A stretch of DNA of 56,540 nucleotides from CAZLFA01 sp964558665 (lineage in GTDB: Bacteria > Desulfobacterota > Syntrophia > Syntrophales > PHBD01), in the NCBI GenBank assembly GCA_964558665.1, contig CAZLFA010000018.1, positions 1 to 56,540 on the forward strand. The letters run 5' to 3'. Positions 26,431 through 33,625 of the stretch are shown one piece after another. Under the pieces are notes generated by a model. The model searched no databases and was not told where the DNA came from. It saw nothing but the letters and a program-made list of their open reading frames with translations. Within the stretch, counting starts at the first letter, position 1, and each line of letters starts with the position of its first letter. A program made the translations under genes and the position numbers.

Positions 26431-26640
26431 TCAGAGTATTTTTACCTCTGCAGCCGCCTGACCCTTCTGATCCTGCCTTACTTCGAATTCCACACGGTCT
26501 CCTTCGGCGAGACTGCGAAACCCCTCGGCAATTATCGATGAATGATGAACGAAGATGTCTCCTCCTGTCTGACGGGTGATGAATCCATAGCCTTTCTTGT
26601 CATTGAACCACTTGACGATCCCTGTTTCTCGTTCCCCCAT
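26431..26640 (-). CDS. cold-shock domain protein (CspA family)
   Basis: The 69-residue single-domain protein has RNP1 (KGYGFI) and RNP2 (DIFVHHSS) after GIVKWFNDKK. It binds single-stranded RNA or DNA and melts structure. It lies 26 bases after rpmA on the same strand and before a strong terminator, so it is read with the ribosomal-protein genes. A csp gene at this place, between rpmA and obg, is not the usual order. Confidence 0.94.
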   Translation of the reverse strand: MGERETGIVKWFNDKKGYGFITRQTGGDIFVHHSSIIAEGFRSLAEGDRVEFEVRQDQKGQAAAEVKIL

Positions 26641-26666
26641 AGTTTATTGAGACCCCTTCGAGACGG

Positions 26667-26930
26667 CTAAGCCGGAACGGGCGCGTATACGCTGACCTTC
26701 TTTCTTTTCTTGTCCAGCCTTTCAAACTTCACGACACCGTCAATCTTGGAAAATATCGTATAGTCCTTGCCTAACCCAACGTTGTTGCCGGGATGAATTT
26801 TCGTTCCTACCTGACGGACAATAATGGAGCCGGCGCTGATCGCCTGACCGGCGTATACTTTTATTCCTCTTCTCTGGGAATTGCTGTCCCTGCCGTTGCG
26901 GGAGCTTCCCTGTCCTTTTTTATGTGCCAT
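26667..26930 (-). CDS. rpmA: 50S ribosomal protein L27
   Basis: 87 residues. MAHKKGQGSSRNGRDSNSQR at the N-terminus and VRQVGTKIHPGNNVGLGKDYT are diagnostic. It starts directly after the second residue without the cleaved N-terminal extension found in Firmicutes. It lies 14 bases after rplU. Confidence 0.97.
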   Translation of the reverse strand: MAHKKGQGSSRNGRDSNSQRRGIKVYAGQAISAGSIIVRQVGTKIHPGNNVGLGKDYTIFSKIDGVVKFERLDKKRKKVSVYAPVPA

Positions 26931-26944
26931 AATGCCTCCGGTAA

Positions 26945-27256
26945 TTACATGGAAATTTCTTTTATTTTCATACGGGTTACAGGTTGGCGATGCCCCGTTT
27001 TCTTGTGAAAGCCCTTTCTCCTCTTCATCTTGAAAATCGTTATCTTGGGGGCTTTTGCCTGTGCGATGATCTCTCCCACAACCTTGACATCTTTGAGAAG
27101 GGGCGTTCCGATTTTTACCTCTTCCTCCCTGGAGACCATCAGTACTTCCTCAAATATTACTGAATCTCCGGCATTCCCTGTTACCTTTTCAATTACCAGA
27201 GTGTCGCCTTCAGAGACCCGGTACTGCTTTCCGCCTGTCTTTATAACTGCGTACAT
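26945..27256 (-). CDS. rplU: 50S ribosomal protein L21
   Basis: 103 residues from the ATG at 27256, chosen because MYAVIKTGGKQYRV is the conserved L21 N-terminus and AAGGA is upstream. FKMKRRKGFHKKTGHRQPVT is the conserved C-terminal rRNA-binding segment. First gene of the rplU-rpmA-csp unit. Confidence 0.97.
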   Translation of the reverse strand: MYAVIKTGGKQYRVSEGDTLVIEKVTGNAGDSVIFEEVLMVSREEEVKIGTPLLKDVKVVGEIIAQAKAPKITIFKMKRRKGFHKKTGHRQPVTRMKIKEISM

Positions 27257-27289
27257 GGTTCGATTCCTTTGAGAAAAATTTGAACGGAA

Positions 27290-27318
27290 CATCTACGAAA
27301 TAAAAACCTGTTTGTCAA
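27290..27318 (-). promoter_or_regulatory. probable promoter of rplU
   Basis: A perfect TTGACA (27318-27313) and a weaker TAGATG (27295-27290) with a 17-base spacer, 33 bases before the rplU start. Confidence 0.5.
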
Positions 27319-27357
27319 TAGGGTTTTTTATGTTTGCTGAATAATTACCTGCCCGAA

Positions 27358-28131
27358 CTACGCGTAAATTATCATAAACCAAATCAATACCATAACTATC
27401 CGGTATATGCCGAAAGGGATGAAGGTGTGTGTCTGGATGAAGCGCAGCAGGAATTTTATACTCAAAAGGGCCACCACAAAGGAGGAAATAAATCCCGCCG
27501 CGAGAATATTTATCTGGCTTGCAGAGAAAAGAGAGCCGCTTTTATAAAGATCGTATAATGTTGCCGCCGACATGGTAGGAACAGCCAGAAGGAAAGAAAA
27601 TTCGACGATCGCCTTGCGCTGCAGTCCCAGCGCCAGGCCTCCGATGATTGTTGCCGCGGAACGCGATACACCAGGGATCATGGCAATTGACTGAAACAGG
27701 CCTATGATGACCGCCTGTTTATATGAGATGTCTTTAAAACCGGCGGCAGACTCCGGTCTTTTCCCATGCCAGAGCTCAAAGCCGACGATGATAATGCCGC
27801 CGATAAAGAGAGACCAGAGGACCACCATTCCTGATCCTAACAGATATCCTTTAATGATTTTGTATAGTGTAAGACCGATAACCCCTGTCGGAATAAACGC
27901 GATGACAACTTTTTTTAAGACATCGATGTCAACCAGCAGTGATTTCCAATAGAGAACAACTACCGATAATATTGCCCCCATTTGAATGGCGATCTCGAAA
28001 CTCTTTAAAAAATCGGTATGTCCAAGCCCCAAAAGCTGTGCCGTCAGGATGAGGTGGCCGGTTGATGAAATGGGAAGAAACTCGGATACGCCTTCAACAA
28101 TTCCCAGGACTATCGCTGTCCATATATCCAT
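27358..28131 (-). CDS. uppP: undecaprenyl-diphosphatase UppP (BacA)
   Basis: The 257-residue polytopic protein has the two signature blocks: EGVSEFLPISSTGHLIL (residues 14-30) with the catalytic Glu and Ser residues, and PGVSRSAATIIGGL. It dephosphorylates undecaprenyl pyrophosphate to recycle the cell-wall lipid carrier, and overexpression gives bacitracin resistance in other species. It is upstream of rplU but separated by the rplU promoter. Confidence 0.96.
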   Translation of the reverse strand: MDIWTAIVLGIVEGVSEFLPISSTGHLILTAQLLGLGHTDFLKSFEIAIQMGAILSVVVLYWKSLLVDIDVLKKVVIAFIPTGVIGLTLYKIIKGYLLGSGMVVLWSLFIGGIIIVGFELWHGKRPESAAGFKDISYKQAVIIGLFQSIAMIPGVSRSAATIIGGLALGLQRKAIVEFSFLLAVPTMSAATLYDLYKSGSLFSASQINILAAGFISSFVVALLSIKFLLRFIQTHTFIPFGIYRIVMVLIWFMIIYA

Positions 28132-28259
28132 GCCTGTGTTCTCCTTTTTGCCAAAACGATCATAATAACCTGTAATTAATAGAGTCCCGGCTCAGCGTCA
28201 GCCGACTGATCGATTTTGTTGCAAACCCGTATTACATAACATATTATGAAGTCAATACA

Positions 28260-28295
28260 ATTTCCGGTTGGAAAAGGTTCTTCTCCGGTTCTGAA
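28260..28295 (+). repeat. short hairpin repeat, third copy of the TTTCCG...TCCGG type (degenerate)
   Basis: TTTCCGGTTGGAAAAGG followed by TTCTTCTCCGG resembles the sequences at 35436-35464 and 50037-50065. The similarity is over about 33 bases and imperfect. Confidence 0.4.
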
Positions 28296-28340
28296 TCATA
28301 TCCGGAATGCGGGCACAGGGGGGCTGCTCGATGCGCATTT

Positions 28341-28681
28341 ATGCAGCGGCATATTCACGGTAGAATAAATAAACTGGGAAAAATACAGTATAACATTGGG
28401 GAAAAAGGCTGCGACGTCCTTGTCCTTGCCGGTGGTATCTGCGGCCGTGCAGCTGCAGTGCGAACCATGAACATTATAAATGACACACCGGTTCCCGTAT
28501 GATTGAAACCGTTGCAGCGGAAAAACAGCCAGGGGGCCTTATTTGCGGGCATATCCATGATGGGCGGGGATATGCCGTGCCGGGGCAAACCGTAGTTGTG
28601 AACAGCGCTCCGGGCAGAGACAGTGAAGGCTGTATTATTGAGCTTGATGGGGATAGGGCACCGGAAGTATTAATGATATAG
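28341..28681 (+). pseudogene. decayed YfcE/MJ0936-type metallophosphoesterase
   Basis: Two fragments in different frames resemble the two ends of a small calcineurin-like phosphoesterase. From 28341 the reading is HIHGRINKL...IGEKGCDVLVLAGGICGRAAAV...INDTPVPV and ends in TGA at 28500. From 28499 in another frame it continues as EKQPGGLICGHIHDGRGYAV, TVVVNSAPG and CIIELDG. In active enzymes the first motif is DxHG and the second GDxxG. Here both Asp residues are replaced (HIHG, GGICG), and the middle of the protein, with GNHD/GNMD, is missing. Loss of active-site residues, a frameshift and an internal deletion make this a relic, about a third of normal length. Confidence 0.7.
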
Positions 28682-28758
28682 ATATACTATATTGTCCCAT
28701 AAGGACTAATATTAACGCCGATGCCGCTCTACATCTTACTAAGGTTGCGGGCAGGCCG

Positions 28759-29142
28759 TTACTTCGCGGATAACTGGCCTGACTTGGCGTCGACAATGGT
28801 ATCGGTAGTTTTCTTGAGCCTCAAAACAAGCACCTTGAGCATGGTCCGAAAACTGCCGGAAAGTTTATTGAATTCCTGGTCCATGTAGTCACGGTCAATA
28901 ATGCCGACCGTGGTTTCTCCGATTGCCTGTGCAGTTGCAGTCCTTGGTATATGGGCCACAAACGCCATTTCACCGAAGACATCGCCCCCTTTTAAAACCT
29001 CTATAATAATCTTCTGGCCGCCTACCATTCTTGACAGTTCGACAGAACCGGAATCGACTTCATAAATCCAGTCGCCGCTGCTGCCTTCCTCGAATATAGT
29101 CTGACCGTCCTGATATGTCTCATATGCAGCGATTTGATACAT
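28759..29142 (-). CDS. stand-alone cyclic-nucleotide-binding domain protein
   Basis: The 127-residue protein is a single CRP-type effector domain. It shows the beta-roll (YQDGQTIFEEGSSGDWIYEVDSGSVEL) and a phosphate-binding cassette GDVFGEMAFVAHIPRTATAQA, where the Glu and Arg usually hold cAMP or cGMP. A C-terminal helix follows and there is no HTH domain. It is therefore a sensor or protein partner, not a transcription factor. AAGGGGGG precedes the ATG, and its own promoter is at 29199-29225. Confidence 0.88.
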   Translation of the reverse strand: MYQIAAYETYQDGQTIFEEGSSGDWIYEVDSGSVELSRMVGGQKIIIEVLKGGDVFGEMAFVAHIPRTATAQAIGETTVGIIDRDYMDQEFNKLSGSFRTMLKVLVLRLKKTTDTIVDAKSGQLSAK

Positions 29143-29198
29143 GGCTGTTCCCCCCTTTTTTATTTTTACGTTGCCTGATCAATAAGCCATGATTCTTA

Positions 29199-29225
29199 AT
29201 TATAGGAATTTGTTGACTAAGTCAA
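29199..29225 (-). promoter_or_regulatory. promoter of the cyclic-nucleotide-binding gene with overlapping palindrome
   Basis: TATAAT (29204-29199) and TTGACT (29225-29220) are 15 bases apart, shorter than ideal. TTGACTTAGTCAA (29213-29225) is a 13-bp palindrome over the -35 region and may be an operator. The rest of 29143-29500 holds the opposite promoter and no gene. Confidence 0.55.
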
Positions 29226-29411
29226 TATTGAAAGCGCTTTTCAATATGGTACCGCCTTCCGGCGTACAACTAAAAAACTTTCAGCACCTGTCTTGTTTTG
29301 TTTTTTCATGCATCGAAAATAATCCCTGATTTTAGGGCTATAAAAGATAAAAACCGATTAAATCTAGCAGAGTCAGACGATGAACAATTTTTATTCAGTA
29401 TGAGATTTATC

Positions 29412-29439
29412 TTGACAATCTTAAAAAAAAGAGTATTTT
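29412..29439 (+). promoter_or_regulatory. promoter of the small Ala/Pro-rich lipoprotein gene
   Basis: TTGACA (29412-29417) and TATTTT (29434-29439) with a 16-base, A-rich spacer. Confidence 0.6.
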
Positions 29440-29500
29440 TCCGCGCTATATGGTTTTATACAACCAGAGATTGAAAATCTTTGAAAGGAGGTAAATTGCT

Positions 29501-29725
29501 ATGAAAAAGGTGTTTGCTATTATTCTTTCAATGCTTCTCTTCGTGACGCTGTCATTCGCAGTTGTTGGCTGCAAGAAAGCCGAAGAGCAGAAACCTGCAG
29601 AGCCTGCGAAGACCGCTCCTGCTCCCGCTCCCGCTCCCGCACCTGCACCGGCTGCAACAACTCCGGCTGCCCCGGCAGGGACGAGTGCTGCACCTGCAGC
29701 AACGACCGCTCCGGCTGCAAAGTAA
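29501..29725 (+). CDS. small Ala/Pro-rich lipoprotein
   Basis: 74 residues: a lipoprotein signal (hydrophobic 5-22, lipobox AVVGC with Cys24), then KKAEEQKPAEPAK and an (AP)n/TTPAAP tail with no predicted fold. It resembles other small abundant lipoproteins that tether or space the envelope, but no family is recognised. It has a strong AGGAGGT, a good promoter and a terminator of its own, suggesting high expression. Confidence 0.82.
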   Translation: MKKVFAIILSMLLFVTLSFAVVGCKKAEEQKPAEPAKTAPAPAPAPAPAPAATTPAAPAGTSAAPAATTAPAAK

Positions 29726-29749
29726 CCTTTCAAATCAAAAAGGAAAAAC

Positions 29750-29787
29750 AACCGAGCATCTCAGCAATGAGTGCTCGGTTAGTTTTT
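29750..29787 (+). terminator. rho-independent terminator after the small lipoprotein
   Basis: AACCGAGCA and TGCTCGGTT form a 9-bp stem, extended by CTCA/TGAG inside, followed by AGTTTTT. Confidence 0.88.
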
Positions 29788-29881
29788 GCTTGCAAATCTT
29801 TCCTGACGCCGATCTTCCAAAGAATTTTTATCTGTTTCCCGACATCAGTTATAGTTTGTCATGGCCTGTGCTGTTGCTGTT

Positions 29882-30055
29882 TCATTTCTCCAGGCGATCA
29901 ATCATATCCTTCATGAAGGTTTCCTGCTGTTTAAGAGCTCTGCGGAATTCCCGGTCGTCGGTGTTTACAACTTCCCTTCTCATGTTGGGATAGTATCTTT
30001 CCAGGATGTTCAGAAGCATCTTTTCCTCTTCTCTAGTCAAATCAAGTTTTGACAT
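29882..30055 (-). CDS. small helical protein of unknown function
   Basis: 57 residues starting MSKLDLTREEEKMLLNILER; AGGAGA and GAGAGG upstream fix this ATG over the one at 30112. Charged and helical throughout, with no membrane segment. It follows the DUF3303-like gene by 66 bases on the same strand. Confidence 0.65.
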   Translation of the reverse strand: MSKLDLTREEEKMLLNILERYYPNMRREVVNTDDREFRRALKQQETFMKDMIDRLEK

Positions 30056-30121
30056 GGCCTCTCTCCTTTCTCCAAAAATTACCACGTCATTTGGATAAAT
30101 TTGATATGCCACCGCGCCGCA

Positions 30122-30382
30122 TTATTTCTTCATCAGTGATTCTTTTGTGGCGCCTACAGGGTAGACCGGAAAGATCTCGAATCTCAACAGATCAATCCAC
30201 GCAGCACGCGCAGCTATTAATCCCTTGGCATCTGCATCTACGACATATATCGTTCTGCAGCCCTGAAGATCATAGAATTCCGAGATCACCTTTACATCCT
30301 CAGGCCATTCCCATGTTACCCTTTTGGTCCTTACCTCTCTTTCATCCATGGGATCCCATGTACAGATCATCATGAAATACAT
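30122..30382 (-). CDS. DUF3303-like small protein
   Basis: 86 residues. MYFMMICTWDPMDEREV, a WEWPEDVKVISEFYDLQGCRTIYVVDADAKGL core and a C-terminal FPVYPVG strand fit a ferredoxin-like dimeric alpha/beta barrel fold of the DUF3303 type. The function is unknown. AGGAGGT lies ahead of the chosen ATG. Confidence 0.7.
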   Translation of the reverse strand: MYFMMICTWDPMDEREVRTKRVTWEWPEDVKVISEFYDLQGCRTIYVVDADAKGLIAARAAWIDLLRFEIFPVYPVGATKESLMKK

Positions 30383-30428
30383 AAAATCACCTCCTGATTT
30401 CTTGTTGATATTAGTGAGATGACTACTC

Positions 30429-30451
30429 CTCAAAGGCCGCGGCCGTTTGAG
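30429..30451. promoter_or_regulatory. 23-bp near-palindrome upstream of the DUF3303-like gene
   Basis: CTCAAA-GGCCGCGGCC-GTTTGAG is self-complementary except near the centre. It lies 47 bases before the start and could be an operator or a hairpin in the leader. The rest of 30452-30758 shows no gene or motif I can name. Confidence 0.35.
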
Positions 30452-30758
30452 ACTTTACGGCTGCACTCTTGCAGCATGCATTTCCTGAATGTCAGCGAAA
30501 CCTGGATCGAGAAATAATTAAATGGTGAAGTTTGATAAACTACGCGTCTTAAAACTGGTTTAATTTATGAGTTGTTGCTGATGTTAACCGAGTGACTTAC
30601 GATCCTGATTTAAAGTTAATGCTTTATTACGGAAATGTCAAGATGTGATAATGTGAAGGCTGCCGGTGCAGTTTCCCGGAAAGGAAACTTTTAAAAGGCG
30701 GCTGAAACGCCGGCATCCGGAAGCCCGGGATTCAGGAGCCGGCATGAACCGGGGGCGA

Positions 30759-31784
30759 TTAAGTCCAGTTAAAGCTGTTTTTTTCGAGAACCGTTATACA
30801 TGCATCGACAACATCAGTATCATATAATTTCCCCCGATGCGACAGAATCTCTTTCTGAGCCTTTTCAAGACCCAGCGCCGCTCTGTAGGGACGGTGGGAG
30901 GCCATGGCTTCCACAACGTCCGCAACGGAAATGATCTTTGCTTCCATATAGATTTCATTTGCCTTTATTCCCAGCGGATAGCCGGACCCGTCAATCCTTT
31001 CATGGTGCTGGTGAACAATGGTGGCTATTGGCCACGGGAAGTCGATGTCCTTAAGAATTTTGAATCCCGTTTCCGCATGTTCCTTGACAAGTTCGAACTC
31101 CATTGAAGACAGTCTGCTCGGCTTGCTGAGGATTTCAGCCGGTATGGAAATCTTGCCCAGGTCGTGGATGATGCCCGCCATACGAATGCCTTCAATGGTA
31201 TTTGAAGGCATTCCCATTTCTTCGGCAATCGCTACGGCGAGTTCGGCGACTCTCTGCTGATGGCCGGCCGTGTAGGGGTCTCTGGCCTCTACGGTCAGGG
31301 CAATAGCCTGTACGGTGGCATCCATCGATTTTCTGAGATTGACTAAGGATTCCTGGAGTTTTTTGGATACCGAATTGCGTTCTCTGAGGAGTTCCCGTTC
31401 TCTGAGGACGCGTTTGACACGGATTATCAGCTCCCTCACTCCCAAAGGCTTCTGCATGAAGTCGCTGACGCCCAGATCAATGCTGTCTTCATAGCTGAAA
31501 TTGTCAACGTATCCGGTCATCATAATTACGTCTGATGTGTACTTTTCCTTTATATGTTTGGTGAGATCGATCCCGTTCATGTTGGGCATCATGATGTCGG
31601 TGATAACGACATCGAAAACGTGATCTTGCATGATTTTCAGGGCTTCTACGCCGTCTCCGGCCGACTCGCACTCAAAACCGGCAAACTCCATGGCGTCTTT
31701 AACAATATCGCGTAAAGTCACTTCATCATCGACTACAAGAATACGAATCTGAACGGGCATTGCGGAAGAATCTTTTTTAAACAT
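30759..31784 (-). CDS. response regulator with HD-GYP domain (probable c-di-GMP phosphodiesterase)
   Basis: 341 residues. The N-terminal receiver has ILVVDDE, phospho-acceptor Asp63 in VVITDIMMPNMNG and FMQKPLG. A helical linker (about 125-155) leads to an HD-GYP domain: ARDPYTAGHQQRV, IIHDLGKISIP with His207-Asp208, and HHERIDGSGYPLG, the sequence that defines the GYP part. All metal ligands look present, so c-di-GMP hydrolysis to pGpG or GMP is likely. No kinase adjoins it. Bases 31785-32102 upstream hold no gene I can see. Confidence 0.93.
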   Translation of the reverse strand: MFKKDSSAMPVQIRILVVDDEVTLRDIVKDAMEFAGFECESAGDGVEALKIMQDHVFDVVITDIMMPNMNGIDLTKHIKEKYTSDVIMMTGYVDNFSYEDSIDLGVSDFMQKPLGVRELIIRVKRVLRERELLRERNSVSKKLQESLVNLRKSMDATVQAIALTVEARDPYTAGHQQRVAELAVAIAEEMGMPSNTIEGIRMAGIIHDLGKISIPAEILSKPSRLSSMEFELVKEHAETGFKILKDIDFPWPIATIVHQHHERIDGSGYPLGIKANEIYMEAKIISVADVVEAMASHRPYRAALGLEKAQKEILSHRGKLYDTDVVDACITVLEKNSFNWT

Positions 31785-32102
31785 GCTTTTACATGTTCCT
31801 CTCTTCAGTATCCATATTGTGTTTTATTGTGCCCCGGCGAAAATCCAGGACCACCAGACACAATACTATCGGCTTCCTGACACAGTGAAATCTGATGACA
31901 ACATGTATGTCTTATATCAAATATGCATCTGTTTCTCCAGAATAAATCTTGAAAACCCTGTATGGCGGATATCATATAAGATGCATGATATATGTATTGA
32001 CTACATAAGGAGAGTGCATGCAACAGGCGTCAAGTCATCAAATATCCAGGTGCCGGCTTTTTATTGAAGAAAAAATCGGCTGCAGAATACCCGGCATGAA
32101 CA

Positions 32103-32137
32103 TAAAAAAGGCAGCGGCACGAGGAGTGCAACTGCCT
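32103..32137 (-). terminator. rho-independent terminator after tRNA-Arg
   Basis: On the minus strand AGGCAG and CTGCCT, with GCAC/GTGC nested, form a hairpin followed by TTTTTT. It begins nine bases beyond the tRNA 3' end. Confidence 0.88.
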
Positions 32138-32145
32138 GATAATCA

Positions 32146-32221
32146 TGGTAGGCGATCTGGGGATCGAACCCAGGGCCTCTGGTTCCGGAGACCAGCGCTC
32201 TATCCTCTGAGCTAATCGCCC
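32146..32221 (-). tRNA. tRNA-Arg (anticodon CCG)
   Basis: A 76-base cloverleaf. The acceptor stem GGGCGAT pairs with ATCGCCT (one G-U), the D arm contains TAGCTCAGAGGATAGAG, and the anticodon stem CTGGT/ACCAG closes the loop CTCCGGA, giving anticodon CCG. The T arm is CTGGG-TTCGATC-CCCAG. The 3' ACCA is encoded. It reads CGG codons. Confidence 0.96.
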
Positions 32222-32331
32222 ATTCTGTCGAATTTGAGAGGCGTTCCTTTGCCACTTTTTAAAGTGGCTGTCAATTCTTTTCGCCCTGTTGATAACGGTT
32301 TCAACAGCCCTATTTAATAACCTCCATATTT

Positions 32332-32480
32332 GGGGGCTGTTCAAAAATGCTCAGGTGCAAGGCGCGCAAGATCCGAATCGCGAGGCATATATTAAGATAT
32401 GTTGAGCGATGAGGAGCGAAGCGCAACACAGCAGACGCCGTCCCCGCGAAAGCGTGGGATGAGTGTTTGTCAACAGCCCT
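32332..32480. repeat. palindromic interspersed repeat abutting the metF stop codon
   Basis: GGGGGCTGTTCAAAAATGCTCA at the left and TGAGTGTTTGTCAACAGCCC at the right are imperfect inverted ends. The middle is rich in GCGC/GAGCG and has an ATATATTAAGATAT centre. From memory this type (AAGGCGCGCAAG ... GAGGAGCGAAGC) is a frequent intergenic repeat in deltaproteobacterial genomes. A second short CAACAGCCC lies at 32302-32310. Confidence 0.65.
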
Positions 32481-33357
32481 ATGCAGATTTTTTTCTTGGG
32501 AGAGTAACCTCGCGAAGAATGCTCCTAACCGGCTCACTCCTGTTCATACAGTACAAATGTATTCCGGGGATGTCATTTTTCAGCAGGTCCTCCGTCTGCA
32601 TGGCGGCATACTCGATGCCGTACTTCTCTATTTCTTCAGGCTTGTCTTTGATCTTTTCTATTTTTTCCCCCAGTCCGGCAGGGATTTTTGCTCCCGCGAG
32701 GGAAACAATCCTCGTTATCTGCTTGTAATTAAGTATAGGGAAGACGCCCGGTATTATGGGAGCCTGGATTTTCATGTCCTGTGCACGGTCGCGAAACCTG
32801 TAAAAAAAGCTGTTATCGAAAAAAAGCTGCGTGATTATGAAATCAGCACCCGCGTCGATCTTGCGTTTCAGGTTTTTTATATCTTCATCCAGAGAAGGCG
32901 CCTCTATGTGGCCTTCCGGATATCCGGCAACCCCGATACTGAAGCCCTGGCGTTGCCGGATCAATTCGACCAGGTCGCCGGCGAATCGTAATCCTCCATC
33001 GGTAACGACAAATTTTTCCGATCCTGCCGGAGGATCACCACGCAGGGCAAGGATATTTCTGATGTTCTCCTCCATGAAGGCGTCAAGAATCTTGTTCAGG
33101 TCATCTCTCGTCGCCTGCACGCATGTAAGGTGGGCGAGCACCTCTCTCTTGAAATCATTCTTGACCTTGGAGGCGATCTCCAGAGATTTGTCTCTCGTGC
33201 TTCCCCCCGCTCCATAAGTCACGGAAATAAAATCGGGGTCAAACTCTTCAAGAGAGGCAATGGTTTTATACAGGTTTTCGAGATTTCCTTCCCTGACCGG
33301 AGGAAAAACCTCAAATGAAAGAGTGAATCTCTTCTGAGCCAGCATCAGCTTGATATC
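32479..33357 (-). CDS. metF: 5,10-methylenetetrahydrofolate reductase
   Basis: 292 residues, standard MetF length. FTLSFEVFPPVREGN carries the catalytic Glu, SVTYGAGGSTRDKS, HLTCVQATRD, ILALRGDPPAG and FIITQLFFDN are the conserved beta-barrel strands that hold FAD and methylene-THF. It makes methyl-THF for methionine synthesis or, in acetogenic and syntrophic anaerobes, serves the Wood-Ljungdahl methyl branch; the window has no MetV-type partner. The start at 33357 gives the conserved N-terminus and AAAGG upstream. Its stop codon touches a palindromic repeat. Confidence 0.94.
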   Translation of the reverse strand, partial: DIKLMLAQKRFTLSFEVFPPVREGNLENLYKTIASLEEFDPDFISVTYGAGGSTRDKSLEIASKVKNDFKREVLAHLTCVQATRDDLNKILDAFMEENIRNILALRGDPPAGSEKFVVTDGGLRFAGDLVELIRQRQGFSIGVAGYPEGHIEAPSLDEDIKNLKRKIDAGADFIITQLFFDNSFFYRFRDRAQDMKIQAPIIPGVFPILNYKQITRIVSLAGAKIPAGLGEKIEKIKDKPEEIEKYGIEYAAMQTEDLLKNDIPGIHLYCMNRSEPVRSILREVTLPRKKSA

Positions 33358-33422
33358 CATAAAGAGCACCTTTGTTTTTTGGCGACTAATGGCATCCTGA
33401 GGCGATGTTGTCAATACCTTTT

Positions 33423-33560
33423 ATCCAGGATTACGTGATAAAAAGTAGTCCTCTCCGGCACCCCGGTCAAAGAGGCTTTTCGCGGTTCAGAATATTTTTC
33501 ACAAGAAAAATATTTGATTCGCCGCTTGAAAACCTCTTTAACCGGGATAATATTCACTTA
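33423..33560 (+). repeat. hairpin element copy E (family I, right end truncated)
   Basis: The left TIR is CCAGGATTACGTGATA. The hairpin at 33460-33548 has outer arms CCCCGGTCAAAGAGG and CCTCTTTAACCGGG; the change from CTGGTC to CCGGTC is matched on the other arm, which keeps most pairs. The standard core follows. The right flank ends after GGATAATATTCACTTA, where unrelated sequence begins, so the right TIR is lost. Confidence 0.85.
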
Positions 33561-33625
33561 ACTTTATTGAAATCGTTCAGTGAATTTGCTACATTCCGCC
33601 TGTGGAAAGGGATTTCAAAGATAAT

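Noticed and set aside
32018..32215. ORF with a good ribosome-site match (AAGGAG) crossing the terminator and tRNA-Arg
   Set aside because: It reads through the antisense of the tRNA and its terminator, so it cannot be a real gene of that length.
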